The notes below the pieces were generated by a model, which was given only the letters and a program-made list of their open reading frames with translations, was not told the origin of the DNA and made no database searches. Below are positions 28,846-37,823 of a stretch of 64,000 nt of DNA, piece by piece (positions within the stretch are counted from its first letter, which is position 1; every line of letters begins with the position of its first letter). The DNA is from Alistipes sp. (GTDB lineage: Bacteria; Bacteroidota; Bacteroidia; Bacteroidales; Rikenellaceae): NCBI GenBank assembly GCA_020026335.1, contig JAHHQO010000001.1, positions 62,001 through 126,000 on the forward strand, read 5' to 3'. A program made the position numbers and the translations under genes.

Positions 28846-29060
28846 CCTCCGATGCGCAATCAGAAGTGTTCCAAAAAATATTTTCAAAATACGGGCTCTC
28901 CAAGGGCTGTTGATAACTCAATTTTTGCAGTGTTTATAACCTTCTAACTTACTTATTGTTAAATTGTTGTGATGAGTGAATAAGTGAGCGCGCGATTTTT
29001 TGGTGCTCGTGGGGTAATTGGATATGGCTTTTCCCTTAATAATATAGTTATTGTTAAATT
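28846..29060 (+). repeat. Long direct repeat, copy 2 (bipartite GTTGATAAC family)
   Basis: Parallels 28136-28351, about 710 nt downstream in the same orientation: CCCTCCGAT, CAATCAGAAGTRTTCC, GGCTGTTGATAACT, TGTTTATAACC, ACTTACTTATTGTTAAATTG, then AATATAGTTATTGTTAAATT (29041-29060). The central 60 nt differs between copies. Confidence 0.85.
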
Positions 29061-29084
29061 TCAGCCTCCCTCCTCCGCAACCAC

Positions 29085-29124
29085 AAAAAAAGAATAGGCA
29101 GACCCATCGGTCTGCCTATTCTTT
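29085..29124. terminator. glsB terminator (bidirectional)
   Basis: A perfect stem of about 16 bp (29089-29104 with 29109-29124) is flanked by A on the left and T on the right, so it can act on both strands. It lies 62 nt beyond the glsB stop. Confidence 0.92.
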
Positions 29125-29186
29125 TTCAATCAAAATTTATACTTTCTGGATTTTCAGTAATTCGGGTGTTGCCCCTCGCTCGCTCG

Positions 29187-30206
29187 TTATTCGTTCTTGA
29201 GTGCTTCCTTGCGGTGACGCTTGTAACGCTCGATGTGGTCGATGAGCATCAGACGGAAGGCCTCGCGGCGTGCCTTGAGGTTGAGCTTCCAGCCCTCCCA
29301 GCGCGTGTAACGCTCGCGCTTTTCGGGGTAGATGTCCGTGATGGTGAGCAGAATACCCGTCTCCTCCACATCGCCGAAATCGGGATTCGACACCGTGTCG
29401 AACACCTTCATCGTGGGCGAGAGATTCATGTAGGCGTTAATCAGCGGAGGGATATTCTCGTTGAACTCGCGGATTTTCTGTATCAGAATGCGGTAGTTCT
29501 CCTTGTAGTTGTCGCCCGTGAACAGCTGCTCGTAGTAGGGGTCGTCGAGGTCGAGTTGCAGGGGGTGGATACCCTCCACCAGACCCTCGTGGTCGGGGAA
29601 GTAGCGGCGCAGGAACCAGATGAGGGCATTGCGCGCCACCGCCTTGTAGGAGGTGTACATCGTCACCTTACCGAAGAGGTACTTCACCGAGGGATTGAGC
29701 ACGATGAGCGCACCCAGACCGTCCCAGAGGTTGTCGAGGGCGTAGATGCTCTTGCTGTTGCCGCGCGCCTGATAGGAGGCCTGCACGAACGAACGTCCCA
29801 ACTCGATGGTGTGGGGCAGATATTTCTTACGGAATTTGTCGCTGAAGCGGAAGTAGTGCTCGGTGGAGAGGTGACGCGGATGCTCCGTGGTGCAGATGAT
29901 GAAGCGGTAGCCGCCGATGATTTCGAGGGCATCGGGGTCCCACACGATGAGCTGGTAGTAGCCGTCACCGGCGAGGTCCTCCTCGTCGATGTCGAGTTCC
30001 AGACCCGTGCCGCCACCCGCACCGCGGAAAGCCTCCTCTCTCAGACGGCCGATTTCGCGCATCAGATGGGGGCACTCCTGTGCCGAGAAGATATAAATCT
30101 CGTTGCCTGCCTTGTTGGTGTCGCGCACCTTGCGTTCGGGGGTGAGTTCCTTGAGCAGGAGGGCGCGCTCCACGGCAGGGATTATAGGTTTCATTTCTTG
30201 TTGCAT
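29187..30206 (-). CDS. glsB: Amino-acid N-acyltransferase, GlsB/OlsB-like
   Basis: Expected to transfer a 3-hydroxy fatty acyl group from acyl-ACP to glycine (glycine lipids) or ornithine, the first step in aminolipid synthesis at the inner membrane. 339 residues with a GNAT-like core: FRGAGGGTGLELDIDEEDLA, then YYQLIVWD, GGYRFI and ELGRSFVQ, which resemble the OlsB/hemolysin-like acyltransferase family. It lies 38 nt downstream of a PlsC-type acyltransferase on the same strand, matching the GlsB-GlsA pair described in Bacteroides thetaiotaomicron. Glycine rather than ornithine as acceptor is inferred from lineage. Confidence 0.8.
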   Translation of the reverse strand: MQQEMKPIIPAVERALLLKELTPERKVRDTNKAGNEIYIFSAQECPHLMREIGRLREEAFRGAGGGTGLELDIDEEDLAGDGYYQLIVWDPDALEIIGGYRFIICTTEHPRHLSTEHYFRFSDKFRKKYLPHTIELGRSFVQASYQARGNSKSIYALDNLWDGLGALIVLNPSVKYLFGKVTMYTSYKAVARNALIWFLRRYFPDHEGLVEGIHPLQLDLDDPYYEQLFTGDNYKENYRILIQKIREFNENIPPLINAYMNLSPTMKVFDTVSNPDFGDVEETGILLTITDIYPEKRERYTRWEGWKLNLKARREAFRLMLIDHIERYKRHRKEALKNE

Positions 30207-30244
30207 GGTTGCAAAAATACCAAAATTAGCCGATTTTCGAACTG

Positions 30245-31060
30245 TTAAACGAGATTTTTTCCCAATTCGTATGTTCGGCGTCTCACCTCCTCGACCTGTT
30301 CGCGCAGCGAGTGGAAGTGCTGGAGGTCGGCCACGGGTATGGGGTCGCCGACAATCATGCGGAAATGACGCCCCTTCTGACGGAGCATCTCATCGGGCAG
30401 CCACACCATCTCGATGTTGAATTTCATGCCCACCCACTTGCGCAGACGCGATACGCGGTAGAAGAATTCCGACAGCCGCCCCTCCACGAATACGGGGACG
30501 ATGACTCGCTGTGTGGCGTATGCTTTTTTCAGGAAACTGGTCTTCCACTCGGTGTCCTGCACACGGCCGTCAATCTTGCGCGAGCAGAGACCTGCCGGGA
30601 AGGTGAGTATGGGTCGGTCGCCGTAGAACTCCTCGTCGAATTTCTGAACATAGCCCGTGGTCTGAGAGCCGTGTTTGTTGACGGGAATCCACAGCGGACG
30701 CAGGGGGGCGATGTTCATCAACAGGTCATTGACCACCACCCTCACATCGCCGTAGTACTCCATGAGTTTGTCGGCGAGCATCATGCCGTCCATGCCCCCG
30801 AAGGGGTGGTTGGCCACAAAGAGATAGCGGCCGTCACGGGGCAGTTTTTCGATGCCGTGAATCGAGTAGCTCACGCCCCACTCCTTGAAGCAGGCGCGAA
30901 TGAACTCCTGCGGTGGCAGGGAGCTGTAATTATCGAGAATGTGGTTGATAACGTCTTCGTGGACGGTCCTTCGCAGCCAGTTGATGGCAAAACGAGGTAC
31001 CCAGCGCGACAATTTCGGAGCCTTGGATTTCAGGACGGCTTCGAGATTTATTTGAGGCAT
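30245..31060 (-). CDS. glsA: PlsC-like O-acyltransferase, GlsA-like
   Basis: Expected to add the second acyl chain to the hydroxyl of an N-acylated amino acid to make a mature glycine lipid. 271 residues. The acyltransferase signature appears as NHPFGGMD with H85 and D91, the HX5D spacing I associate with this subfamily rather than the HX4D of PlsC. PAGLCSRK (about 147-154) matches the EGTRS-like block II region. It heads the two-gene unit and has a good -7 box on the minus strand at 31086-31093. It could also act as a general lysophospholipid acyltransferase. Confidence 0.78.
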   Translation of the reverse strand: MPQINLEAVLKSKAPKLSRWVPRFAINWLRRTVHEDVINHILDNYSSLPPQEFIRACFKEWGVSYSIHGIEKLPRDGRYLFVANHPFGGMDGMMLADKLMEYYGDVRVVVNDLLMNIAPLRPLWIPVNKHGSQTTGYVQKFDEEFYGDRPILTFPAGLCSRKIDGRVQDTEWKTSFLKKAYATQRVIVPVFVEGRLSEFFYRVSRLRKWVGMKFNIEMVWLPDEMLRQKGRHFRMIVGDPIPVADLQHFHSLREQVEEVRRRTYELGKNLV

Positions 31061-31085
31061 ACGCTTTTAATCAAAATTATATCCA

Positions 31086-31093
31086 CAAATATA
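31086..31093 (-). promoter_or_regulatory. glsA-glsB promoter -7 box
   Basis: On the minus strand TATATTTG matches TANNTTTG, 25 nt before the glsA start. A weaker plus-strand box TAACTTTA (31116-31123) faces rsmH in the same spacer. Confidence 0.55.
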
Positions 31094-31152
31094 AGGTTTA
31101 TTTTTTGAATTTCGCTAACTTTACACCCAAATAGACTTTTGTACGCAATATT

Positions 31153-32055
31153 ATGTCACAATACCATACACCCGTACTCCTTGAGGAGTCGGTTTCACTG
31201 CTGGAAATCAACCCCGAAGGCACCTACGCCGACCTCACTTTCGGAGGTGGCGGCCACAGCCGCTACATCCTCTCGAAGCTGGGCGACGGGGGGCGTCTCT
31301 ACTCCTTCGACCAGGACAAGGATACCCGTGCCAATATTCCCGACGATAAGCATTTCCACTTCGTGGAGAGCAATTTTCGTTTCCTGAGGGGGGCGTTGCG
31401 TTACCGCGGTGTGAAGGCCGTGGACGGCATTCTCGCCGATTTGGGCGTGTCGTCCCACCACTTCGATGCCACGGAGCGCGGTTTCTCGTTCCGCGGCGAA
31501 GCACCTCTGGATATGCGTATGAATCAGCGCGGACGACTCTCTGCCAGAGAGGTGGTCAATAACTACACTGCCGAGGAGCTGACCCGTATTTTGGGCGACT
31601 GGGGCGAAATCGACACCCCGTGGAAGGTGGCGAACTGCATCGTTCGCGCCCGTGAGGTGTCACCCATCGAGACCACCGCACAGCTGGTCGAGGCGGTGAA
31701 GCCCGCCACGCCGAAGAAGGACGAGTCGAAGTTCCTCACCAAGCTGTTTCAGGCACTGCGCATCGAGGTGAACGGCGAGATGGAAGCCCTGAAGATGGCC
31801 CTTGAGCAGAGTCTCAAGGTGCTCAAGCCGGGCGGCCGACTGGTGGTCATCTCCTACCATTCGCTGGAGGACCGTCTGGTCAAGAACTTCATGAAGAGCG
31901 GCAACTTCCGCGGCGAGGTCGAGAAAGACTTCTACGGCCGTGCCCTTGCCCCCTTCAAAATCATCACCCGCAAGGCGGTGACCCCCTCTGCCGAGGAGCT
32001 GGAGCGCAATCCGCGTTCGCGCTCGGCGAAGTTGCGTGCTGCCGAGAAACTCTAA
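31153..32055 (+). CDS. rsmH: 16S rRNA m4C1402 methyltransferase
   Basis: N4-methylates C1402 of 16S rRNA (former name MraW). 300 residues, typical. HTPVLLEESVSLL (5-17), LTFGGGGHSR in the SAM pocket and GILADLGVSSHHFD are family blocks. The C-terminal segment ends NPRSRSAKLRAAEKL, also typical. It opens the dcw cluster. The mraZ gene that usually precedes it is missing: the upstream neighbour is the divergent glsA. Confidence 0.96.
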   Translation: MSQYHTPVLLEESVSLLEINPEGTYADLTFGGGGHSRYILSKLGDGGRLYSFDQDKDTRANIPDDKHFHFVESNFRFLRGALRYRGVKAVDGILADLGVSSHHFDATERGFSFRGEAPLDMRMNQRGRLSAREVVNNYTAEELTRILGDWGEIDTPWKVANCIVRAREVSPIETTAQLVEAVKPATPKKDESKFLTKLFQALRIEVNGEMEALKMALEQSLKVLKPGGRLVVISYHSLEDRLVKNFMKSGNFRGEVEKDFYGRALAPFKIITRKAVTPSAEELERNPRSRSAKLRAAEKL

Positions 32056-32223
32056 ACGGAGCAAATTTTTTTTTGACAAAGGCTCAATACCCCCAATCCC
32101 TCCCCGTATGACTGCATCTCCCGACACCGTCACAAACGGTGAGTGAGGGTGCGCCACCCGCGGGAGGAGGGGCGAACGAGACGAGATAGCGAAAACGTAG
32201 AATCACCAAATCCGAAAAAGCCG

Positions 32224-32820
32224 ATGTACAACGACGAGGAGAGACCGATGACGCAGGAGGAGTATGACCGCCGCGTCAGAGAGGAGGTGCGCCACGTGAA
32301 TGTGGAGACCCCCTCGGAGAGGACCTATGCCGATATGCCCTTCGGCGAGGAGGAGGTCACCCCGCTCCACACGCCCTCGGAGGAGGAGATGGAGACCGCC
32401 GCCCTCCACGACCGCAGTTACGAGGACCTCGACCGCGAAGCCGAGGAGCTGGAGCGTCAGAGCGAGGAGTCGGAGGAGGAGTCGGAGGAACGCCGCCGCC
32501 TTCGCCGTCGTGCCAGCACCCTGCGACAGTTCCTTTCGGGTACGATTCTGGTGAGAAAAGACGTCTCGAAGTATTACCCCTATATGCTCTCCATTGCGGC
32601 GATGTTCTTCCTCAGTATCATCGTCATCTTCTGGTCACTGCACCTCGACATCCGTTACTCGAGGGTGGAGAGCGAGGCGAAGCGTCTCAGAGAACGCTCC
32701 ATCAGATTGGAGGAGCTGCGTTTCCGCCGCACGACCCATTCCGCCATTCTCTCGCGCCTCAAGGAGCGGGGGATAGAACTCTGTGAACCCCTCGCACCGA
32801 GCGAGACAATCGAAGATTAG
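32224..32820 (+). CDS. ftsL: FtsL-like division protein with long acidic N-terminus
   Basis: Bitopic divisome protein, identified mainly by position between rsmH and ftsI. I start at ATG 32224 (198 residues); a GTG at 32143 in the same frame is less likely. Residues 1-117 are cytoplasmic and highly charged, with an acidic stretch (about 72-90, EAEELERQSEESEEESEE). One transmembrane helix follows (about 118-140), then a short periplasmic coiled coil (about 145-175, SRVESEAKRLRERSIRLEEL). Classical FtsL has the same helix and coiled coil but a much shorter cytoplasmic tail. Confidence 0.75.
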   Translation: MYNDEERPMTQEEYDRRVREEVRHVNVETPSERTYADMPFGEEEVTPLHTPSEEEMETAALHDRSYEDLDREAEELERQSEESEEESEERRRLRRRASTLRQFLSGTILVRKDVSKYYPYMLSIAAMFFLSIIVIFWSLHLDIRYSRVESEAKRLRERSIRLEELRFRRTTHSAILSRLKERGIELCEPLAPSETIED

Positions 32821-32824
32821 TGCG

Positions 32825-35089
32825 ATGAAAAAGGGACGTTCGAAAATCAAAAGCAGCATCCTTCTGAGGGTGAGATTCATCTACTTCCTGTTCATGGTAC
32901 TGGCGGTGGTGATTCTGTTGCGACTCATCTGGATTCAGTTCATCAGCCACGAGGTGGATTACAATGCCCGCCGTCTGGCGACCCGTATCTTCACCGAGGT
33001 GCGTGTGCCGGCACAGCGCGGCTCTATCCTCTCGCGCGATGACGAACCGCTGGCCATCTCCATCTTCCGCCATCAGGCCTACTTCGACTTTGCCGCCGAG
33101 GGTCTCGACTCGCTGAACCGCTTTCACGAGCAGAGCGACTCGCTGGCCCAACTCCTCTCGGCATTCTTCAAGGACAAGAGTGCCGCCGAATACCGCCGTT
33201 TCTTCCGCCGTGAGCACAGCCGCCGCTATCGGCTGGTGCGTCCGCGTGACACGGTGATGTTGCGCAGCGAGGGGTGGTTCTCGCGCTGGTTGGACAGAAT
33301 CCGTGGCGAGGAGTTCGTTCGCAAACGCATCTACGACACCCTGCGAGACCACACCCCCGTGCCGATATTTCCGCGCGAGGTGGATTTTGCCGAGTGGGAC
33401 ATTCTGCGCCGCTATCCCCTGCTGAACTGGAACATGGGTATGGTCTATAACCTGCGTCAGAGCGACAAACGCATCTATCCGCAGGGCGGTCTGGCACGCC
33501 GTGTCATCGGTGACATGGCGGACACGGTGCGCGACAAGCGCGGTCACGGAATCGAGGAGAGCCACCGCCGCGAGCTGGCAGGCCGTGACGGTAAAATCAT
33601 CCGTCAGCGCATCGCCCGCGGCTCGTCGGTGCGACTGCCGGGCGGACACAATGTTGAAGCAAAGAACGGTTACGATATCGTCACCACCATAGATGTCGAG
33701 TTGCAGGACGTGGCGGACAAGGCACTGCGCCGACAAATCGAACGCCACAATGCCAAGTGGGGCACCACCATCGTCATGGACACCCGCACGGGTGAGATTT
33801 TGGCGATGGCGAACCTCGGCCGCAATGCCGACGGCTCGATTGCCGAGACGGAGAACTACGCCCTGGGTCGCAGTATGGAGCCGGGCTCGACCTTCAAACT
33901 GGCATCGATGCTTCTCCTGCTCGACGATGCCGATATGTCGCCCGACACGGAGTACGACACGGGCAACGGCGACCCCGTGAAGGTGGGTCCCGTGCGCGGC
34001 GTGAGAGACTCCCACCGCGGTGACAAGGTCATCTCCTTCGAGCGTGCCGTGGCTGCCTCTTCGAACGTCTACTTCGCGCGTGCGGTGTGGGACCGCTACG
34101 GTATCACTGGCAAGAAGTTCGATTACAGCAACTTCCTGCGCGACAACCTGCGTCTGGGCGAGACGGTGGGTCTGGAGTACCTCGGCGAGCGCAAGCCCTA
34201 CATCACCGAGGATTGGAAGGTCCCCGACCCGGGTGTCATGCTGGTGAAGATGTCCTACGGCTACCGCGTGAAGCTCGCACCCATACAGATACTCACCTTC
34301 TACAACGCCATCGCCAATGACGGACGCATGATTTCGCCCATCCTCATCAAGGAGTACCGCCACGAGGGGCGTGTGGTCGAGGAGTTCGAGAGCAAGGTTT
34401 TGCGTGGCTCCATCTGTTCGCGCAGTACCCTGCGCGAGGTGCGCCACGCGCTGGAGAAGGTCTGCACCGAGGGTACGGCACGCCAGTTCTTCGGCGACAC
34501 CACCCGTGTGAAGGTGGCCGCCAAGACCGGTACGGCACAGGTGACCAGCTACGCACAGGGCGACCGCCACTATCTGGGTTCGATGGTGGCCTTCTTCCCG
34601 GCGGAGAATCCGCGCTACACGGTGCTCACCAGCATAGAGACCAAGTTCCAGCCCGGCAAGGCGTACTACGGTACGGGACTTGCAGGTCCGGTGGTCAAGC
34701 GCATGGTCGATTACATCTACAACCGCAGTTACGACTCCACGGAGACCCTCGACCGCGATATGGAGTACTTCCCCACCCACATCAAGGGCGGTGACATCGC
34801 TCAGGTGCGCGAGGTGGCTGATGCCTTTTCGCCCGATGTCGATTACGACGAGCGCAAGGGCTGGGGTCGTGTGACGGTGGATACCCTCTCAAGGGTGAAA
34901 ATCAAAAGTTTGGACAATAACAAGACGGTTCCCAACGTCATAGGCATGGGACTCAAGGACGCCCTCTTCCTGTTGGAGAGTCGCGGTCTGAGGGTGCGTT
35001 TCTCGGGACGGGGTACCGTTTACAGACAGAATATTAAGGCCGGCACCGTCGCCAAGACGGGTACGGTGATAGAGATAACACTTAGATAA
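32825..35089 (+). CDS. ftsI: Septal peptidoglycan transpeptidase (PBP3) with PASTA domain
   Basis: Crosslinks septal peptidoglycan in the periplasm. I chose the ATG at 32825, 4 nt after the ftsL stop (754 residues). A transmembrane helix (about 15-38) is followed by a pedestal domain and the transpeptidase with S355-T-F-K358, S412-S-N414 and K567-T-G-T. A C-terminal PASTA domain (about 700-754, TVPNVIGMGLKDALFLL onward) is present. Some SpoVD/PBP2-type proteins share this layout, but the location in the dcw cluster supports FtsI. Confidence 0.93.
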   Translation: MKKGRSKIKSSILLRVRFIYFLFMVLAVVILLRLIWIQFISHEVDYNARRLATRIFTEVRVPAQRGSILSRDDEPLAISIFRHQAYFDFAAEGLDSLNRFHEQSDSLAQLLSAFFKDKSAAEYRRFFRREHSRRYRLVRPRDTVMLRSEGWFSRWLDRIRGEEFVRKRIYDTLRDHTPVPIFPREVDFAEWDILRRYPLLNWNMGMVYNLRQSDKRIYPQGGLARRVIGDMADTVRDKRGHGIEESHRRELAGRDGKIIRQRIARGSSVRLPGGHNVEAKNGYDIVTTIDVELQDVADKALRRQIERHNAKWGTTIVMDTRTGEILAMANLGRNADGSIAETENYALGRSMEPGSTFKLASMLLLLDDADMSPDTEYDTGNGDPVKVGPVRGVRDSHRGDKVISFERAVAASSNVYFARAVWDRYGITGKKFDYSNFLRDNLRLGETVGLEYLGERKPYITEDWKVPDPGVMLVKMSYGYRVKLAPIQILTFYNAIANDGRMISPILIKEYRHEGRVVEEFESKVLRGSICSRSTLREVRHALEKVCTEGTARQFFGDTTRVKVAAKTGTAQVTSYAQGDRHYLGSMVAFFPAENPRYTVLTSIETKFQPGKAYYGTGLAGPVVKRMVDYIYNRSYDSTETLDRDMEYFPTHIKGGDIAQVREVADAFSPDVDYDERKGWGRVTVDTLSRVKIKSLDNNKTVPNVIGMGLKDALFLLESRGLRVRFSGRGTVYRQNIKAGTVAKTGTVIEITLR

Positions 35090-35090
35090 G

Positions 35091-36551
35091 ATGAAAAAAC
35101 TCGCATTACTCCTTGAACAAAGCGGAGTAAAATCAGTAATCGGAGCTGCGGATGTGGAGATTGAGAATCTCACCTACGACTCCCGTACCGTGGGCAAGGG
35201 CTCGTGTTTCTTTGCCGTGAAGGGTACTCAATGCGACGGACACCGTTTCATAGCTTCGGCTATCGAGAAGGGTGCCGCAGCCGTGGTTTGCGAATATCTG
35301 CCCGACGACATACGGCACGAAGGGGTCACTTTCGTGGTAGTGGACGACTCGTCGAGATGCATGGCGCAGTTTGCGTCGGCCTTCTACGGCGACCCGAGTC
35401 GCGAATTGAAGCTGGTGGGCATCACCGGCACCAACGGCAAGACCACCACCGTGACCCTGCTCTACAACCTCGTGCGCCGTCTGGGACACAAGGCAGGACT
35501 CATCTCCACGGTGGTCTACAAAATCGACGACCGCACCCTGCCCTCGACCCACACCACCCCCGATGTCATACGTCTCAACGCCATGATGCGCGAGATGGTC
35601 GATTGCGGTTGTGAGTATTGTTTCATGGAGTGCTCGTCCCACGCCATCGTGCAGGAGCGCACCGCAGGCCTCCATTTCGCCGGCGGTATCTTCTCCAACA
35701 TCACCCACGACCACCTCGACTACCACAAGACCTTCGCCAACTATATCCGTGCCAAAAAGATGTTCTTCGATGCCCTGCCGCGCGAGGCGTGGGCGCTGAC
35801 CAATGTCGATGACCGCAACGGCGAGGTGATGGTGCAGAACTGCCGCGCCAAGACCTACACCTACTCGCTGCGTTCGATGGCGGACTTCCGATGCAAAATC
35901 ATCGAACAGCACCCCGACGGTATGTTGCTGCGTATGGGCAGTGACGAGGTGTGGGTGCACCTGCTGGGTCGATTCAATGCCTACAACCTCTTGGCTGTGG
36001 GAGCTGCCGCCCTGCTGTTGGGCTTCGAGCGCACCGAGGTGATGACCGCCCTCAGCGTGCTGGAACCCGTGAGCGGCCGTTTCGAGCTGATACGTGCCAC
36101 CGACGGTACGGTGGCGGTGGTGGACTACGCCCACACCCCCGATGCGCTGGAGAAAATCCTGCAAAGCATCGGCGAGTTCCGCAAGGAGAGCCAGCAACTC
36201 ATCGTGGTGTGCGGCTGTGGCGGTGACCGCGACAAGACCAAGCGTCCCGAGATGGCACAAATCGCCGTGAAATATGGTTCTACGGCCATCTTCACCTCCG
36301 ACAATCCGCGCCACGAGTCGCCCGAGGCCATTCTCGACGACATGACGGCGGGTCTCGATGCCGGTGCGCGCTACCTGCGCATCACCGACCGCGAGGAGGC
36401 AATTCGCACCGCCAATATGCTCGCCAAGCCGGGCGACATTATCCTCATCGCCGGCAAGGGTCACGAGGATTATCAGATTATCGGTGACGAGAAAATCCAT
36501 TTCGATGACCGCGAAAAGGTCGCCGAGGTGTTTGCCAAAATGAGAAACTAA
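35091..36551 (+). CDS. murE: UDP-MurNAc-tripeptide synthetase, meso-DAP adding
   Basis: Adds the third stem-peptide residue in the cytoplasm. 486 residues. The ATP-binding loop GTNGKTTT starts at G113 with K117. The motif D404-N-P-R407 is the one that selects meso-diaminopimelate (lysine enzymes have a different tetrad), so the wall should be DAP-type. It starts 1 nt after the ftsI stop, which suggests translational coupling. Confidence 0.96.
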   Translation: MKKLALLLEQSGVKSVIGAADVEIENLTYDSRTVGKGSCFFAVKGTQCDGHRFIASAIEKGAAAVVCEYLPDDIRHEGVTFVVVDDSSRCMAQFASAFYGDPSRELKLVGITGTNGKTTTVTLLYNLVRRLGHKAGLISTVVYKIDDRTLPSTHTTPDVIRLNAMMREMVDCGCEYCFMECSSHAIVQERTAGLHFAGGIFSNITHDHLDYHKTFANYIRAKKMFFDALPREAWALTNVDDRNGEVMVQNCRAKTYTYSLRSMADFRCKIIEQHPDGMLLRMGSDEVWVHLLGRFNAYNLLAVGAAALLLGFERTEVMTALSVLEPVSGRFELIRATDGTVAVVDYAHTPDALEKILQSIGEFRKESQQLIVVCGCGGDRDKTKRPEMAQIAVKYGSTAIFTSDNPRHESPEAILDDMTAGLDAGARYLRITDREEAIRTANMLAKPGDIILIAGKGHEDYQIIGDEKIHFDDREKVAEVFAKMRN

Positions 36552-36573
36552 AAAATTTATAACTTCACAAGAG

Positions 36574-37818
36574 ATGTTTTATCACTTATTCAAGTATCTG
36601 GACGAAGCCTACAACCTCCCCGGTTCGGGTATGTTCCAGTACATTTCGTTCCGTGCCGCCATGGCCATCATCCTCTCGCTGTTGATTGCCATCGTCATCG
36701 GACGACGTATCATCGACTTCCTGCGCAGTCGTCAGATTGGCGAGGACATTCGCAACCTCGGCCTGCAGGGTCAGCTCGAAAAGAAGGGTACCCCCACCAT
36801 GGGCGGTCTGATTATCCTCATCGCCATTCTGGTGCCGACCCTCCTGTTCGCACCGCTCGACAATGTGTACACCTGGCTGATGGTTATCTCGACCGTGTGG
36901 TTGGGCTTCATCGGCGGTCTGGACGACTACATCAAGGTTTTCCGCCACAACAAGGAGGGTCTGAAGGGACGCTTCAAGATTGTGGGTCAGGTGGGACTGG
37001 GTATCATCGTGGGTACGACCATGTGGCTCTCGCCCGACATCACCATTCGCGAGAAGAGCACACAGCCCATCACCACGGTGACCACACTCGAGGACGGCAC
37101 ACAGGTCTACAACGTGCAGCAGGAGGTGGTGCTCGACTCCGAGGAGGTGAAGACCACCAAAACCACCATTCCCTTCATCAAGGACAACGAGTTCGACTAC
37201 GGCTGGATGACGGGCGGTCACGAAACCCTCACATGGCTGTTGTATGTGCTGGTGGCGATTTTCGTGGTCACGGCAGTGTCGAACGGAGCGAACCTCACCG
37301 ATGGTCTGGACGGTCTGGTGACGGGTGTTTCGGTGCCCATCATCATCGTGCTGGGTGTGCTGGCCTACCTTTCGGGTCACATCATCTATGCCGACTATCT
37401 CAATATCATGTATATCCCATCGAGCGGTGAGCTGGTGGTCTTTGCCGCCGCGATGGTCGGTGCGCTGGTGGGCTTCCTGTGGTACAACTCCTTCCCGGCG
37501 CAGATTTTCATGGGTGATACCGGCTCGCTCTCCATCGGAGGCATCATCGCCGTCTTCGCCCTCTGTATCCGCAAGGAGCTGCTGTTGCCCCTGCTGTGCG
37601 GTATCTTCCTTGTCGAGAGTGGCTCGGTGATGATTCAGGTGGCGTACTTCAAGTACACCAAACGCAAATATGGTGAGGGACGACGCATCTTCCTCATGTC
37701 GCCCATTCACCACCACTACCAGAAGAAGGGACTCTTCGAGACGAAAATCGTCCTCCGCTTCTGGATTATCTCGCTGCTGCTGGCAGCGATGACGATGGTA
37801 ACGCTCAAAATTCGATAA
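36574..37818 (+). CDS. mraY: Phospho-MurNAc-pentapeptide translocase
   Basis: Integral membrane enzyme that makes lipid I from UDP-MurNAc-pentapeptide and undecaprenyl phosphate. 414 residues with about ten membrane segments. [18 protein letters not shown] and the [12 protein letters not shown] block are catalytic family motifs. It exceeds the typical 360 residues because of an extra hydrophilic segment (about 155-212, rich in T, E and V), which I recall from other Bacteroidetes MraY proteins. Confidence 0.95.
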   Translation: MFYHLFKYLDEAYNLPGSGMFQYISFRAAMAIILSLLIAIVIGRRIIDFLRSRQIGEDIRNLGLQGQLEKKGTPTMGGLIILIAILVPTLLFAPLDNVYTWLMVISTVWLGFIGGLDDYIKVFRHNKEGLKGRFKIVGQVGLGIIVGTTMWLSPDITIREKSTQPITTVTTLEDGTQVYNVQQEVVLDSEEVKTTKTTIPFIKDNEFDYGWMTGGHETLTWLLYVLVAIFVVTAVSNGANLTDGLDGLVTGVSVPIIIVLGVLAYLSGHIIYADYLNIMYIPSSGELVVFAAAMVGALVGFLWYNSFPAQIFMGDTGSLSIGGIIAVFALCIRKELLLPLLCGIFLVESGSVMIQVAYFKYTKRKYGEGRRIFLMSPIHHHYQKKGLFETKIVLRFWIISLLLAAMTMVTLKIR

Positions 37819-37823
37819 ACAAA

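Larger units (their letters stand above)
26460..29084. other. 2.6-kb non-coding region with repeats
   Basis: The longest gene-free stretch, between convergent xerD and glsB. From left to right it holds a G/T-rich block with an 18-bp triplication (26652-26705), a C-rich block (about 26730-28130), and two copies of a repeat of about 215 nt (28136-28351 and 28846-29060) separated by a G-rich block. Open frames on either strand are compositionally simple. The Lys/Pro-rich frame 26491-26907 minus is the only one with protein-like repeats. Confidence 0.6.

Noticed and set aside
32759..34780. 673-residue minus-strand open frame opposite ftsI
   Set aside because: Shadow of ftsI with no promoter and no recognisable domain.
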